A stretch of 64,000 bases of DNA from Bradyrhizobium sp. SK17. Its GTDB lineage: Bacteria > Pseudomonadota > Alphaproteobacteria > Rhizobiales > Xanthobacteraceae. The notes beneath the pieces are model-generated. The model was not told where the DNA came from. It worked only from the letters and a program-made list of their open reading frames with translations, and ran no database searches. Location: assembly GCF_002831585.1 (NCBI RefSeq), contig NZ_CP025113.1, positions 7,827,001 through 7,891,000 of the forward strand. Direction: 5' to 3'. This document shows, in pieces, positions 52,641-61,285 of this stretch; the first letter of the stretch is position 1, and each line of letters starts with the position of its first letter. Made by a program: the position numbers and the translations under genes.

Positions 52641-54371
52641 CTACTTCTTGTTGAGCGCGAACACCCAGATCACGCCGCCTTGCGGCACGTTGTTCTCGAA
52701 GCCCGCGACCTTGCCGGCCAGCGCGTCCTGGATGCGCTGCGCGTCGACGCCCCAACCCGACTGCACCGCGATGTATTGCGTGCCGTCGACCTCATAGGAC
52801 ATCGGCATCGCCATGATGCCGGAGTTGGTCTTCTGCTCCCACAACAGCTCGCCGGTCTTGGCATTGAAGATGCGGAAGGCGCGGTCGTTGGTGCCGCCGG
52901 CGAGCACCAGATCGCCCGCGGTCGCGGTCACCGAGCCGAACAACTGCGAGGTCTTGTAGTCGTGCTGCCAGACCTTCTTGCCGGTCGCCGGATCCCACGC
53001 CTGCAACTCGCCGAAATGATCGGCGTTGGGCGCCGGGAATAGTCCGATGTCCTCCGGCTTGGTGCCGAGCCAGAGCTGACCGGGAACCAGCGGCTGCTTC
53101 TCGCCGGTGAAGCCGCCGCAGAAGTTTTCATTGGCGGGAACGTAGACCAGCTTGGTGTTCGGACTGTAGGCCGCCGACGGCCAGTCCTTGCCGCCCCACA
53201 GCGACGGACAGAACTCGACCCGTTTGCCGAGCACCGGCTTGTGGTCGGGATCGAGGATCGGCCGGCCGGTCTCGGCCTCGATGCCCTTCCAGACATTGGT
53301 CTTCACGAACGGCCAGCCGGCGACATAATTGATCTTGTCGGGCTTGCGCTCCAGCACCCAGAAGATCGCATCGCGGCCGGGGTGGATCAGGCTCTTGAAC
53401 GACCGCCCCTCGCGTTGCAGATCGATCAGCATCGGCGCATCGACCTCGTCCCAGTCCCATGAATCGTTCTGGTGATACTGGAAATGGGTCTTGATCTTGC
53501 CGCTGTCGGGATCGAGCGCCAGCACCGAGCTGGTGTAGAGGTTGTCGCCGGGATGCATCGAGCCCGGCCATGGCGAGGCGTTACCGATGCCCCAATAGAC
53601 CGTCTTGGTGTCCTTGTCGTAGGTGCCTGTCATCCAGGCCGCGCCACCGCCCGACTTCCAGTCGTCGCCGCTCCAGGTCTCGTGACCGGGCTCGCCCTCG
53701 CCGGGAATCGTGAAGGTGCGCCAGAGCTCCTTGCCGCTGCCGGCGTCGAAGGCGACGACATAGCCGCGCACGCCGAACTCACCGCCGGAGCCGCCGACGA
53801 TCACCTTGCCGTCGACCACCAGCGGCATCAGGGTCATGTACTGACCCTTCTTGTAGTCCTGCACCTTGGTGTCCCACAGCACCTTGCCGGTCTTGGCATC
53901 GAGCGCGACGACGTGATCATCCGTGGTGGCGAGATAGAGCTTGTCCTCCCACAGGCCGACGCCGCGGCTGGTCGGATGCAATTGGAACAGGTCGTCGGGA
54001 AGTTGCCGCTTGTAACGCCAGTATTCCTCGCCGGTCTTGGCGTTGAGCGCGATCACCTGCCCCATCGGTGTCGCGACGAACATCACGCCGTTGTTGACGA
54101 TCGGCGGCGCCTCATGGCCCTCGAGCACGCCGGTGGAGAAGGTCCAGACCGGCTTGAGGTCCTTGACGTTGGAGGTGTTGATCTGGTCGAGCGGACTGAA
54201 ACCCTGTCCGTCATAGGTCCGGCGATACAGCATCCAGTTGCCGGGTTCGGGATTTTCGAGACGGGCTGACGTCACCGGACTGTAATTGTCGATCGGTCCT
54301 GCGACTGCAATGGTCGAGATGAGGCACGTGAACGCGACACAACTCGACAGCAACAACTGCTTCCTGGTCAT
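52641..54371 (-). CDS. PQQ-dependent alcohol dehydrogenase, lanthanide-type signature
   Basis: A 576-residue quinoprotein with a signal peptide (residues 1-24) and eight-bladed propeller W-motif repeats (AKTGEEYWRY; AKTGKVLWDT; GSGKELWRTF; ATGKKVWQHD). Metal ligands inferred from MxaF/XoxF are E198 (GGEFG), N264 (GIGNASPW) and catalytic D306. D308 two residues later (WDWDEVD) is the extra acid found in lanthanide-dependent XoxF/ExaF enzymes; calcium enzymes have Ala or Ser there. The vicinal Cys pair normally seen near residue ~105-130 is missing (LHPTSRGVGLW occupies the site). No cytochrome c domain is present. It sits downstream of a Rieske protein gene. Confidence 0.9.
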   Translation of the reverse strand: MTRKQLLLSSCVAFTCLISTIAVAGPIDNYSPVTSARLENPEPGNWMLYRRTYDGQGFSPLDQINTSNVKDLKPVWTFSTGVLEGHEAPPIVNNGVMFVATPMGQVIALNAKTGEEYWRYKRQLPDDLFQLHPTSRGVGLWEDKLYLATTDDHVVALDAKTGKVLWDTKVQDYKKGQYMTLMPLVVDGKVIVGGSGGEFGVRGYVVAFDAGSGKELWRTFTIPGEGEPGHETWSGDDWKSGGGAAWMTGTYDKDTKTVYWGIGNASPWPGSMHPGDNLYTSSVLALDPDSGKIKTHFQYHQNDSWDWDEVDAPMLIDLQREGRSFKSLIHPGRDAIFWVLERKPDKINYVAGWPFVKTNVWKGIEAETGRPILDPDHKPVLGKRVEFCPSLWGGKDWPSAAYSPNTKLVYVPANENFCGGFTGEKQPLVPGQLWLGTKPEDIGLFPAPNADHFGELQAWDPATGKKVWQHDYKTSQLFGSVTATAGDLVLAGGTNDRAFRIFNAKTGELLWEQKTNSGIMAMPMSYEVDGTQYIAVQSGWGVDAQRIQDALAGKVAGFENNVPQGGVIWVFALNKK

Positions 54372-54417
54372 GAGATGCTACCTCCCTGCTCTGTTTTGTT
54401 TTTCAGTTATTATTTTG

Positions 54418-54464
54418 AGCACGATCTCTTCGGAAAACCGCTTCACACTTTTCCGGATCATGCT
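54418..54464. repeat. Short palindromic repeat, copy 1
   Basis: The element has inverted halves around TCGGAAAACCGCTTCACACTT and ends GATC...GGATCATGC. The same element recurs at 60869-60912 with a few differences, in a similar position before a gene start, so it is a dispersed repeat. Here it lies between the Rieske and PQQ dehydrogenase genes. Confidence 0.65.
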
Positions 54465-54492
54465 TGGATCATGCAGAAATCCCGATGCGGCC

Positions 54493-55140
54493 TCATCCTC
54501 CCTGCTGGGCACCCACCTTTCCGACGAATGGCGCTGCGACCGTGATCGCGCCGTCGGCGACCATCAGCGGCAAGGCCGCGAGGCGACGTGGCGCCGGCCC
54601 GAACACGACCTGCGCACTCTGCCGCGGATCGTATTCAGAGTTGTGACACATGCATTTCAGGACGGTCTTGTCGCCCTGCTCCTGCTTGACCCAGGCGGTG
54701 ACCGGACATCCGGCATGCGAGCAGATCACGGAGTAGCAGACGATGCCGTCCGGCGCGCGGGCGCGCGTGGCGTCGTCGAACTCGTTGGGATCGAGCTTGA
54801 CCAGCACGACCTCGTTGAGCCGCGAGCCCTTGCGGATGACGGAGGTTTTCGGGTCCTGCGGCCAGGCGCGAACCGGCGGTCCGCCCAATGTCAGATCGTC
54901 CGACTTGATGACCTGGCCGGCCTTGTCGCCCTCGGCACGCACCAGCAGATCGGCTTTTTGCGGCCGCTCACTCGCGCCGGGTTGCTCGTCATCGTCGGCG
55001 GATACGGGCTCGATCGCCGCGAGGCAGGCGCAACCCGCCAATGCGGTCAGCAGCGCGCGGCGCGTCGGGTCCGCGCAGCCATCCGCCGGATCGGATTCAC
55101 CGATCGGTCCGACGGAAGCGCTGGGGTTGGACTCCGACAT
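54493..55140 (-). CDS. Rieske [2Fe-2S] protein with twin-arginine-like signal
   Basis: From ATG 55140 the protein is 215 residues. An N-terminal TRRALLTALAGCACLAA segment acts as a twin-arginine-like signal anchor. The cluster motifs are C140-S-H142-A-G-C145 and C163-M-C165-H166, giving ligands C140, H142, C163 and H166 with disulfide C145-C165 as in high-potential Rieske proteins. It is upstream of the PQQ dehydrogenase on the same strand (121-base gap), so it may take electrons from it. The start is the least certain point because the ribosome binding site is weak. Confidence 0.85.
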   Translation of the reverse strand: MSESNPSASVGPIGESDPADGCADPTRRALLTALAGCACLAAIEPVSADDDEQPGASERPQKADLLVRAEGDKAGQVIKSDDLTLGGPPVRAWPQDPKTSVIRKGSRLNEVVLVKLDPNEFDDATRARAPDGIVCYSVICSHAGCPVTAWVKQEQGDKTVLKCMCHNSEYDPRQSAQVVFGPAPRRLAALPLMVADGAITVAAPFVGKVGAQQGG

Positions 55141-55280
55141 GACGCAAGCTGAGCGTGCAACTCGGCCGAAAAGATGGCGGCACGCATTCACCACGCAGCA
55201 ACGCAGGCGCAAAAACGACTTTGCAGCTTTTGGTTGATCGACGGCGCGGCTACGCGACTGCCGAGGTCAGGATCGTCGGA

Positions 55281-55616
55281 TCAGGGCTCGTTGACGAAGG
55301 TCAACCTGCCCGCAGGTTTCAGCGTCTTTGCATCAAATGTGCGGATCTCGGTTGCACCGCCTATATCGAGCGTGAGCACCAGCCGGTCGCCGGCCGTGCC
55401 GGTTGCGACGATGCGGGCGCCCTTCGGCAGCGCAGCAGTGACGTCGGACACCGAAACGGGGCTTCCCTCGCTGCGATAAAGGCGGTAGCCGATGGCGATC
55501 AACACGACCGCCACGGCCAAGGCCGAGGTCAGGCCCGCGATCAGCATCATGCGCCGCACCCGCGCGATCAGCGCGGCCTGGTCAGGGGTCGGTTCGGTCA
55601 CGGCAGTGTCGGTCAT
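55281..55616 (-). CDS. Small single-pass membrane protein (DUF6476-like)
   Basis: A 111-residue protein with a short cytoplasmic N-terminus, one TM helix (MMLIAGLTSALAVAVVLIAIGYRLY) and a beta-rich periplasmic tail ending TEIRTFDAKTLKPAGRLTFVNEP. The pattern resembles DUF6476 proteins common in alphaproteobacteria, often divergent from the RluA pseudouridine synthase gene as here. Function is unknown. Confidence 0.7.
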   Translation of the reverse strand: MTDTAVTEPTPDQAALIARVRRMMLIAGLTSALAVAVVLIAIGYRLYRSEGSPVSVSDVTAALPKGARIVATGTAGDRLVLTLDIGGATEIRTFDAKTLKPAGRLTFVNEP

Positions 55617-55633
55617 CACGAGGCTCTATATCT

Positions 55634-56647
55634 TTGCAACAGGTTTCTTCGAATGGCGGTCAGAAGCTGGAGGTCATCGTCGCCGGCGACGAGGGCTCGG
55701 CCCGGCTTGACCGCGTGCTCGCGCAGCGCTCGCCCGAACTGTCGCGGTCCCGGCTGAAGGCGCTGATCCTCGCCGGTTCCGTGACCGTCAAGGACGCCGT
55801 CGTCCGCGACCCCGCTTATCATGTCGCCCAAGGCGATACGATCATAATCGACGTGCCGGAGGCCGTGCCCGCCGAGCCGAAGGGCGAGGACATCGCGCTC
55901 GATATCGTGTTCGAGGACGACGATATCATCCTGATCAACAAGCCCAGGGGCCTGGTGGTGCATCCCGCGGCGGGCCACGCCACGGGAACACTGGTCAACG
56001 CGCTGATCTCCCATTGCGGCACCAGTCTTTCGGGCATCGGCGGGGTCAAGCGGCCGGGCATCGTGCACCGCCTCGACAAGGACACCACCGGGCTGATGGT
56101 GGTCGCCAAGAACGACCAGGCCCACCAGTCGCTGACCGCGCAGTTCGCGGACCACGGCCGCACCGGCCCGATGGAGCGCGGCTACATGGCGTTCGTCTGG
56201 GGCGTGCCGAACCGGCCGCACGGCACCATCGACGCGCCGATCGACCGGCATCCCCATGCCCGCGAGAAGATGGCGGTCCGCCAGGGCGGCCGCGAGGCGA
56301 TCACCCATTTCGAGGTGCTGTCGAGCTTCGCCGGCCGCGACGGCAAGCCGGTCGCCTCGCTCCTGGCCTGCCGGCTGGAGACCGGGCGGACCCATCAGAT
56401 CCGGGTCCACCTCGCCCATCTCGGCCACCCCCTGCTTGGCGATGCCGTCTATGGCCCCCATTTCAAGACCAAGGCCGGGCACCTCAGCGCGGAAGGTAAG
56501 GACGCACTTACCGCCCTCGACCGGCAGGCCCTGCATGCCTATCTGCTGGCTCTGGAACACCCCCGCACCGGGGAACTTTTACACTGGGAAGCCCCCTTGC
56601 CGGAGGATTTGCTTCTCCTGCAACGGGCACTGGTAGCGGCGGTATGA
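55634..56647 (+). CDS. RluA-family pseudouridine synthase
   Basis: A 337-residue protein with an N-terminal S4-like RNA-binding domain (ARLDRVLAQRSPELSRSRLKALILAGSVTVKDAV) and the RluA catalytic domain with HRLDKDTTGLMVVAKND, the signature whose Asp attacks the uridine. LETGRTHQIRVHLAHLGHPLLGD follows. Length and the S4 domain point to RluD, which modifies 23S rRNA helix 69, but other RluA members are possible. The start is taken as TTG 55634; no ATG is available upstream, so the exact N-terminus is uncertain. Confidence 0.85.
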   Translation: MQQVSSNGGQKLEVIVAGDEGSARLDRVLAQRSPELSRSRLKALILAGSVTVKDAVVRDPAYHVAQGDTIIIDVPEAVPAEPKGEDIALDIVFEDDDIILINKPRGLVVHPAAGHATGTLVNALISHCGTSLSGIGGVKRPGIVHRLDKDTTGLMVVAKNDQAHQSLTAQFADHGRTGPMERGYMAFVWGVPNRPHGTIDAPIDRHPHAREKMAVRQGGREAITHFEVLSSFAGRDGKPVASLLACRLETGRTHQIRVHLAHLGHPLLGDAVYGPHFKTKAGHLSAEGKDALTALDRQALHAYLLALEHPRTGELLHWEAPLPEDLLLLQRALVAAV

Positions 56648-56863
56648 CGCACCCCTCCCGGAAAAGCCACGCTATGACAACAGGTTATAGCTGGCACACG
56701 GGGACGTGACGTCAGCAATCCTTCCCTATCACGGACAGTTTGGTGTATGTTGCACCTGCGTTGAATATCCAACGCGGAACATCGCAGCATGGCCGGCTTT
56801 AACCCAGCGGCCACCTGCCGGGCCCGCCGCTATCGGGGGTCTGAACCACTGGAGGGCGCTCGA

Positions 56864-57760
56864 ATGGCCCGTACAGCTACGTTGCCGGTTCTCAATGGAG
56901 AATCTGGCCTTTCACGTTACCTCGCCGAGATCCGCAAGTTCCCCATGCTGGAGCCCCAGCAGGAGTACATGCTCGCCAAGCGTTGGCGCGAGCATGACGA
57001 TCGGGACGCGGCGCATAAGCTCGTCACCAGCCACCTCAGGCTCGTGGCCAAGATTGCCATGGGCTATCGCGGCTACGGCTTGCCGATATCCGAAGTCGTC
57101 TCGGAAGGCAATGTCGGCCTGATGCAGGCGGTGAAGCGATTCGAACCCGAGAAGGGCTTCCGTCTCGCCACTTACGCCATGTGGTGGATCAAGGCGTCAA
57201 TACAAGAGTACATTCTGCGTTCCTGGTCGCTCGTGAAGATGGGCACCACCGCGAACCAGAAGAAGCTGTTCTTCAACCTGCGCAAGGCGAAGAGCAAGAT
57301 CTCCGCGCTGGAAGAGGGTGATCTCCACCCCGACCAGGTGAAGCTGATTGCCAAGCGCCTCGGCGTGACCGATCAGGACGTGATCGACATGAACCGCCGC
57401 CTCGGCGGTGACGCGTCGCTCAACGCCCCGATCCGCGACGACGGCGAAGCCGGCGAATGGCAGGACTGGCTGGTCGACAACTCGCCCAACGCCGAAGCCT
57501 TGATGGCCGAGAGCGAGGAGTTCGATCATCGCCGTCAGGCCCTGAACGGTGCGATCGGCGTGCTCAACCCGCGCGAACGCCGCATCTTCGAGGCGCGGCG
57601 TCTGGCGGATGAGCCGATGACGCTGGAAGACCTCGCCGCCGAGTTCGGCGTGTCGCGCGAGCGCGTGCGGCAGATCGAGGTCCGCGCGTTCGAGAAGGTG
57701 CAGTCGGCCGTCAAGGGCACGATTGCCCGCCAGGAAGCAGCTCTCGAAGCCGCGCACTAA
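56864..57760 (+). CDS. rpoH: RNA polymerase heat-shock sigma factor RpoH
   Basis: The 298-residue sigma factor has region 2 (LRLVAKIAMGYRGYGLPISEVVSEGNVGLMQAVKRFEPEKGFRLATYAMWWIKASIQEYILRSW), the RpoH box QKKLFFNLR that marks heat-shock sigmas, and region 4 with the HTH LEDLAAEFGVSRERVRQIEVRAFEKVQ. ATG 56864 follows GGAGGGCGCTCGA; the longer frame from 56789 is unlikely. A rho-independent terminator follows at 57793. Alphaproteobacteria often carry several rpoH copies, and which one this is cannot be told. Confidence 0.95.
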   Translation: MARTATLPVLNGESGLSRYLAEIRKFPMLEPQQEYMLAKRWREHDDRDAAHKLVTSHLRLVAKIAMGYRGYGLPISEVVSEGNVGLMQAVKRFEPEKGFRLATYAMWWIKASIQEYILRSWSLVKMGTTANQKKLFFNLRKAKSKISALEEGDLHPDQVKLIAKRLGVTDQDVIDMNRRLGGDASLNAPIRDDGEAGEWQDWLVDNSPNAEALMAESEEFDHRRQALNGAIGVLNPRERRIFEARRLADEPMTLEDLAAEFGVSRERVRQIEVRAFEKVQSAVKGTIARQEAALEAAH

Positions 57761-57792
57761 ATCGCGCGGCGACGAGCAAGCCAACAGACACG

Positions 57793-57825
57793 AAAGCCGG
57801 CGGCAACGCCGGCTTTTTTGTTTTT
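57793..57825 (+). terminator. Rho-independent terminator of rpoH
   Basis: AAAGCCGGCG and CGCCGGCTTT form a ten-base stem with a GCAA loop, followed by a T run (57814-57819) and further Ts. It starts 33 bases after the rpoH stop codon. Confidence 0.9.
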
Positions 57826-57839
57826 GGGCAGGCTCCGCC

Positions 57840-57875
57840 GTCGTCCTCCGCGAAAGCGGGGGACCCAGTACGCCG
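57840..57875. repeat. Short palindromic intergenic repeat
   Basis: CGTCCTCCGCGAAAGCGGGGGACCCAGTA resembles the widespread GTCCTCCGCGAAAGCGGGGACCC elements of alphaproteobacteria, with an inverted core CCCCCGCTTTCGCGG. It lies directly after the rpoH terminator. Only one copy was noticed in the window. Confidence 0.4.
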
Positions 57876-57983
57876 CGGCGGTCGAGAGGGGGCTCTGAGC
57901 TTGCCGCAAGATGCTGGCGGGTGTATGTGCTGCCGCCCGGCACGACATCGTGCCCTCAGTTCAACGCTCACGAAGGAGGCGGC

Positions 57984-58025
57984 ATGAAACGTAGATCGAA
58001 CATCCTGACCGCCCCGATCGGCTGA
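57984..58025 (+). CDS. Possible 13-residue peptide with strong Shine-Dalgarno
   Basis: GAAGGAGGCGGC sits immediately before an ATG that opens MKRRSNILTAPIG and a stop. The ribosome binding site is near-perfect, which is unusual for a noncoding stretch. It could be a leader peptide of the 58127 gene, though the distance of ~100 bases and lack of an attenuator make this speculative. Confidence 0.3.
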   Translation: MKRRSNILTAPIG

Positions 58026-58126
58026 TCGGCGATCGGTCATGAGCTGAACGCCGCTTCGCGGCCGTTCTCCATTCATCATATCTCGCTACGAGGGGCGTAA
58101 CGCACACGGCGTTGCGCCGTGTCGTG

Positions 58127-58519
58127 ATGTATTTGCGGTTCGTTACACCGCTCATCCACCCGCATAGCCGCGTGGAGAGCGGCTTCTTTCGTGCGTCCTG
58201 GCATCTCTATCGCAACGACTGTCCGGACTGGATCCGGCAGGCATTGTCGGACGAGTTCGACTGGTTCAGCCGGCATCTGCCGATCCCCGGGCGTATCGCG
58301 CGGCACTTCAAGCGGCGCGATTCGATCCATGGCATCTGCTGGTTCGATCCCGACGCCCGCGAGGCGATCAGCCGCGCGCGCTATTGCGCCTGGCTGCTCG
58401 AAGAGGGCGGCCTGCCGGTGCGGACAATCACCACCTCGCGGCAGCGCGAGGTGATCTGGCGGGACGCGCACCAGATCGTCACCAAGCCGACCGCTGATCT
58501 GCCCAGGGCGTTCGCCTAA
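58127..58519 (+). CDS. Conserved-looking hypothetical protein
   Basis: About 130 residues from ATG 58127 (GTG 58124 is possible). The sequence is rich in Trp, Arg and His: GFFRASWHLYRNDCPDWIRQALSDEFDWFSRHLPIP, then ICWFDPDAREAISRARYCAWLLEEGGLPVRTITTSRQREVIWRDAHQIV. I do not recognise it, but it has good codon use and a stable composition typical of small uncharacterised Bradyrhizobium proteins. Confidence 0.6.
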   Translation: MYLRFVTPLIHPHSRVESGFFRASWHLYRNDCPDWIRQALSDEFDWFSRHLPIPGRIARHFKRRDSIHGICWFDPDAREAISRARYCAWLLEEGGLPVRTITTSRQREVIWRDAHQIVTKPTADLPRAFA

Positions 58520-58701
58520 CCGCGGAGCCACGGATCAGATGGAGGTCGAAGGCCATCGCTCACGGCTGCGATCGGGCACCGGCGGTTTCGGCCGCCGGTT
58601 TGCCAGCGCGCGTCTCGCCAAGAGCAAAGACAATGAGATCCCCTGCTCACGCCAAAGACGATCGCATGCGGAGACAACCTGGCGGGCATTGTCCTCGGGG
58701 C

Positions 58702-58817
58702 CATCCTTCGAGACGCCCGCCTTTGGCGAGCTCCTCAGGATGAGGTGTTGTCGTGCGGCACCATTTTAGACCCTCATGGTGAGGAGCGCCGCTTGCGGCG
58801 CGTCTCGAACCACGAGA
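58702..58817. repeat. Two REP-like elements in opposite orientation
   Basis: The first block (58702-58746) reads CCATCCTTCGAGACGCC...GAGCTCCTCAGGATGAGG. The second (58770-58817) reads ACCCTCATGGTGAGGAGCGCC...GCGTCTCGAACC, close to the reverse complement of the first. Elements with the GAGACGC...CTCCTCA...ATGAGG pattern are common between rhizobial genes. No gene is seen in the 58520-58857 gap otherwise. Confidence 0.6.
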
Positions 58818-58857
58818 CCAAGCACCTCGCCGAGACCCAACGGAGACGATAGCCCCG

Positions 58858-59478
58858 CTACTCGCCCCACTCGCGCGCCATGGTCGCGAGCGCGCAGCCT
58901 TCGCAGTAGCGGGCGTCCTTGAAGTCGATCCAGTTGTGCGCGTAGACGTGATCCAGCGGGATGCCGTAGCGCGCGCGCAGCAGCTTCACCAGCACGCGCC
59001 AGGCTGCGATCTGCGCGTCGGTCGGGCCCTTGGTGACATCTGGATAGTTGCCGGCGAACTCGACGCCGATCGAGGTGTCCTTGTTGACGTGGCGATAGGT
59101 CTTGCTGTTGTCGATGTATTTGTTGTCGTTGCGATCGGCGCCGTCGGTGTGGGTCGGCACCAGATTGTCGGCGACCGCCCAATAGACCGTGCCGTCGGTC
59201 TCGACCCAGACCATGACGCCGCGCCGGGTCGGGTGCTTGTGCTGTTCGGCCGCGCCGTAGCGCGCCGAACCGGCCGGCCCTTCGGTTTGATGCACGATGA
59301 TGTTGCGCCAGCGATGAGCCTTGGCGACATCGCCCCAGGGCGACAGCCAGACCATCTTCAAGCCGGGAATCTCCGGCGTGCCCTGCGACCGGGCGATCGC
59401 AGCGAGATCGGGCGCCTCGGCGAATGCCGGCACGGACAGTACCAGCGCGAGAAGTACGGTGAGCAGGCGAGGCGTCAT
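58858..59478 (-). CDS. Secreted N-acetylmuramoyl-L-alanine amidase (amidase_2/PGRP family)
   Basis: A 206-residue protein with a signal peptide (RLLTVLLALVLSVPAFAEA). The zinc-amidase core reads WRNIIVHQTEGPAGSARYGAAEQ with the first metal His, GTVYWAVADNLVPTHTDGADRND, SIGVEFAGNYPDVTKGPTDAQIAA and DHVYAHNWIDFKDARYC with the later His. It would cleave the sugar-peptide bond of peptidoglycan in the periplasm. The ATG at 59478 was chosen because the signal peptide begins there; the frame's longer extension is a shadow. Confidence 0.85.
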   Translation of the reverse strand: MTPRLLTVLLALVLSVPAFAEAPDLAAIARSQGTPEIPGLKMVWLSPWGDVAKAHRWRNIIVHQTEGPAGSARYGAAEQHKHPTRRGVMVWVETDGTVYWAVADNLVPTHTDGADRNDNKYIDNSKTYRHVNKDTSIGVEFAGNYPDVTKGPTDAQIAAWRVLVKLLRARYGIPLDHVYAHNWIDFKDARYCEGCALATMAREWGE

Positions 59479-59597
59479 GACGGCAGGATCCAGTGTCACG
59501 CTTGAGTTCAGCAACGGCCTCTTCTCACCTCTCCCAAGGGAGAGGCGGAGCCTGCCGCCGCTCCAGCTCAACATGGTCTCACCGCACTCCAGCACGG

Positions 59598-60809
59598 TCA
59601 GGCGCGGCGCAGGCTCGCCTGCATCGGTTCGAGCATCTCGGGCGGCAGCTTCGGTTGATAGGTCGCATATCCGTTCTTGCCGCCCTTCTTGGCGTCGTAG
59701 AGTGCGTGGTCGGCTGCGGCGATCAAGCGGTCGGGATGCAGCCCGATCTCGCGGGTCCATTGCGCGACGCCGATCGAGACCGCGATCGGGATGTCAGCGC
59801 CGGCGCACTGCTCGGCATCGGCGCGGCAGACCTCCAGCACGCGGCGGGCGATCATCGCGCCCTCGCGCAAGGTCGAGGACGGCAGCACGATGCAGAATTC
59901 GTCGCCGCCGGTGCGGGCCAGCATGTCGCCAGGCCGCAGCCTGGTCTGCGCCATCAGCGTGAAATGTTGCAGGCAGGCGTCGCCGGCGGCGTGGCCGTGG
60001 GTGTCGTTGATGCCCTTGAAACCGTCGAGGTCGATCACCAGCAGCGCGAATGCCTCGCCATTGCGGTCGGAGCGCGCGCATTCCTCGGTCAGGCGTTGCA
60101 GCAGATGGCGGCGGTTGCCGACGCCGGTGAGATCGTCGAGCAGCGCGAGGTCGGCGACCTCGGTGCGCAGCCGGTCGATCGCCATCAGCAGGAAGCCGAA
60201 ATTGAGCGCCATCGACAGGAACACCATCAGCAGGATCGCCAGCGACTGGCCCGCATTGAAGCGGACGAAGGAGAATTCGCCGGGATGCAGCAGGGCGCCG
60301 ACGAGGCGCAGCGCATAGATGCCGATCAGCACGGAGGCGACGACGCCGGCAAGCCGCGCGCCGGGATTGACCCGGCCGTTCTCGCGCGACAGCAAGAGCT
60401 TCAGCGTCAACGCGAACGGCATGACCTGCGCGACGGTATAGACCAGGATGCGCATCGGCATGCTGTCATAGGCAAAGATGAAGACGCCAAGGCCGACGAA
60501 GGCGAACGCGCTGCACAGCGCGGTGCTGCGCCAGCGCACCGGTTTGCCGTAGAACCGCTCGATGCCCATCGCGGCAAGGCCGGCGGCGAACACCATCAGC
60601 GTGCCCGCTGCGATCAGCGGCAAGAGCGAGCCCGTGATCATGACGCGGAACATCGCGCTGGAGGCACCGGCGGATGCGACGAAGGCCGACGCGGTCCAGA
60701 ACCGCGCCGCGCCGAAAGCTGGATAGCTGTGCGCGACATAGGCCCAGATCAGGCCGAGCGCGAGAAAATTGATAACGAAAACCGTCCAAAGCGTCGGAAC
60801 GCTCAACAT
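59598..60809 (-). CDS. Membrane-bound diguanylate cyclase (GGDEF)
   Basis: The 403-residue protein from ATG 60809 has about six N-terminal TM helices (MLSVPTLWTVFVINFLALGLIWAYV to about residue 190) and a C-terminal GGDEF domain: DDLTGVGNRRHLLQRLTEECAR, DLDGFKGINDTHGHAAGDACLQ, and the active-site loop RTGGDEFCIVLP. The GG(D/E)EF motif is intact, so it should make cyclic di-GMP. There is no EAL domain. The signal sensed by the membrane part is unknown. Confidence 0.92.
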   Translation of the reverse strand: MLSVPTLWTVFVINFLALGLIWAYVAHSYPAFGAARFWTASAFVASAGASSAMFRVMITGSLLPLIAAGTLMVFAAGLAAMGIERFYGKPVRWRSTALCSAFAFVGLGVFIFAYDSMPMRILVYTVAQVMPFALTLKLLLSRENGRVNPGARLAGVVASVLIGIYALRLVGALLHPGEFSFVRFNAGQSLAILLMVFLSMALNFGFLLMAIDRLRTEVADLALLDDLTGVGNRRHLLQRLTEECARSDRNGEAFALLVIDLDGFKGINDTHGHAAGDACLQHFTLMAQTRLRPGDMLARTGGDEFCIVLPSSTLREGAMIARRVLEVCRADAEQCAGADIPIAVSIGVAQWTREIGLHPDRLIAAADHALYDAKKGGKNGYATYQPKLPPEMLEPMQASLRRA

Positions 60810-60868
60810 CGCCCCTGTTCGAGACCGTACCGGCCTCGCCTCTCCTGAAATGACTTGCCGCCCCCAGA

Positions 60869-60912
60869 GCATGATCTTTCGGAAAACCGCTGCGCGCTTT
60901 TCCGGATCATGC
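60869..60912. repeat. Short palindromic repeat, copy 2
   Basis: GCATGATCTTTCGGAAAACC...GCTTTTCCGGATCATGC is an imperfect palindrome matching the element at 54418-54464, with most differences in the loop. It lies 60 bases upstream of the diguanylate cyclase start. Confidence 0.65.
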
Positions 60913-61285
60913 CCAGGGCGTTCCCTCCCAATGACAATCCCCGTTGCCTTACGGGAGAGGATGCGGCCGCGCCGCTTAACGGACTCTCACCCGCGACCCG
61001 TCAATCCGCGCCGTGGTTTTGAATTGATGAAGATACGCGCATCCGGCATTTGCGCGCCGTTAAGCATGGCGACGCGATGGCGTGACGACGCGCGGCAGCA
61101 GCAGCGCCACGAGAAAATTGGCGAAAACACGTAACAACTGTGGATAACACGATGACAGCGCCGTGACAGCGCGCGGCAGCAGCCTCCGAATCTGCTCAGT
61201 TTGATACTGAGGATGTTGCGAGGCTGGCCCTCCGCCAAGCATGCCTCGGAGTCGCGTTCAATCCATGAAACCCTGAGAGGATACT
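60913..61285. other. Intergenic region upstream of the lysine-rich peptide
   Basis: About 370 bases with no supported gene other than the downstream peptide. A TGTGGATAA box at 61139-61147 is DnaA-box-like but isolated. Promoters for the divergent diguanylate cyclase and the peptide should be here. Confidence 0.35.

Noticed and set aside
61136..61150. DnaA box indicating an origin
   Set aside because: A single TGTGGATAA match with no cluster, no AT-rich unwinding element and no dnaA or related gene nearby.
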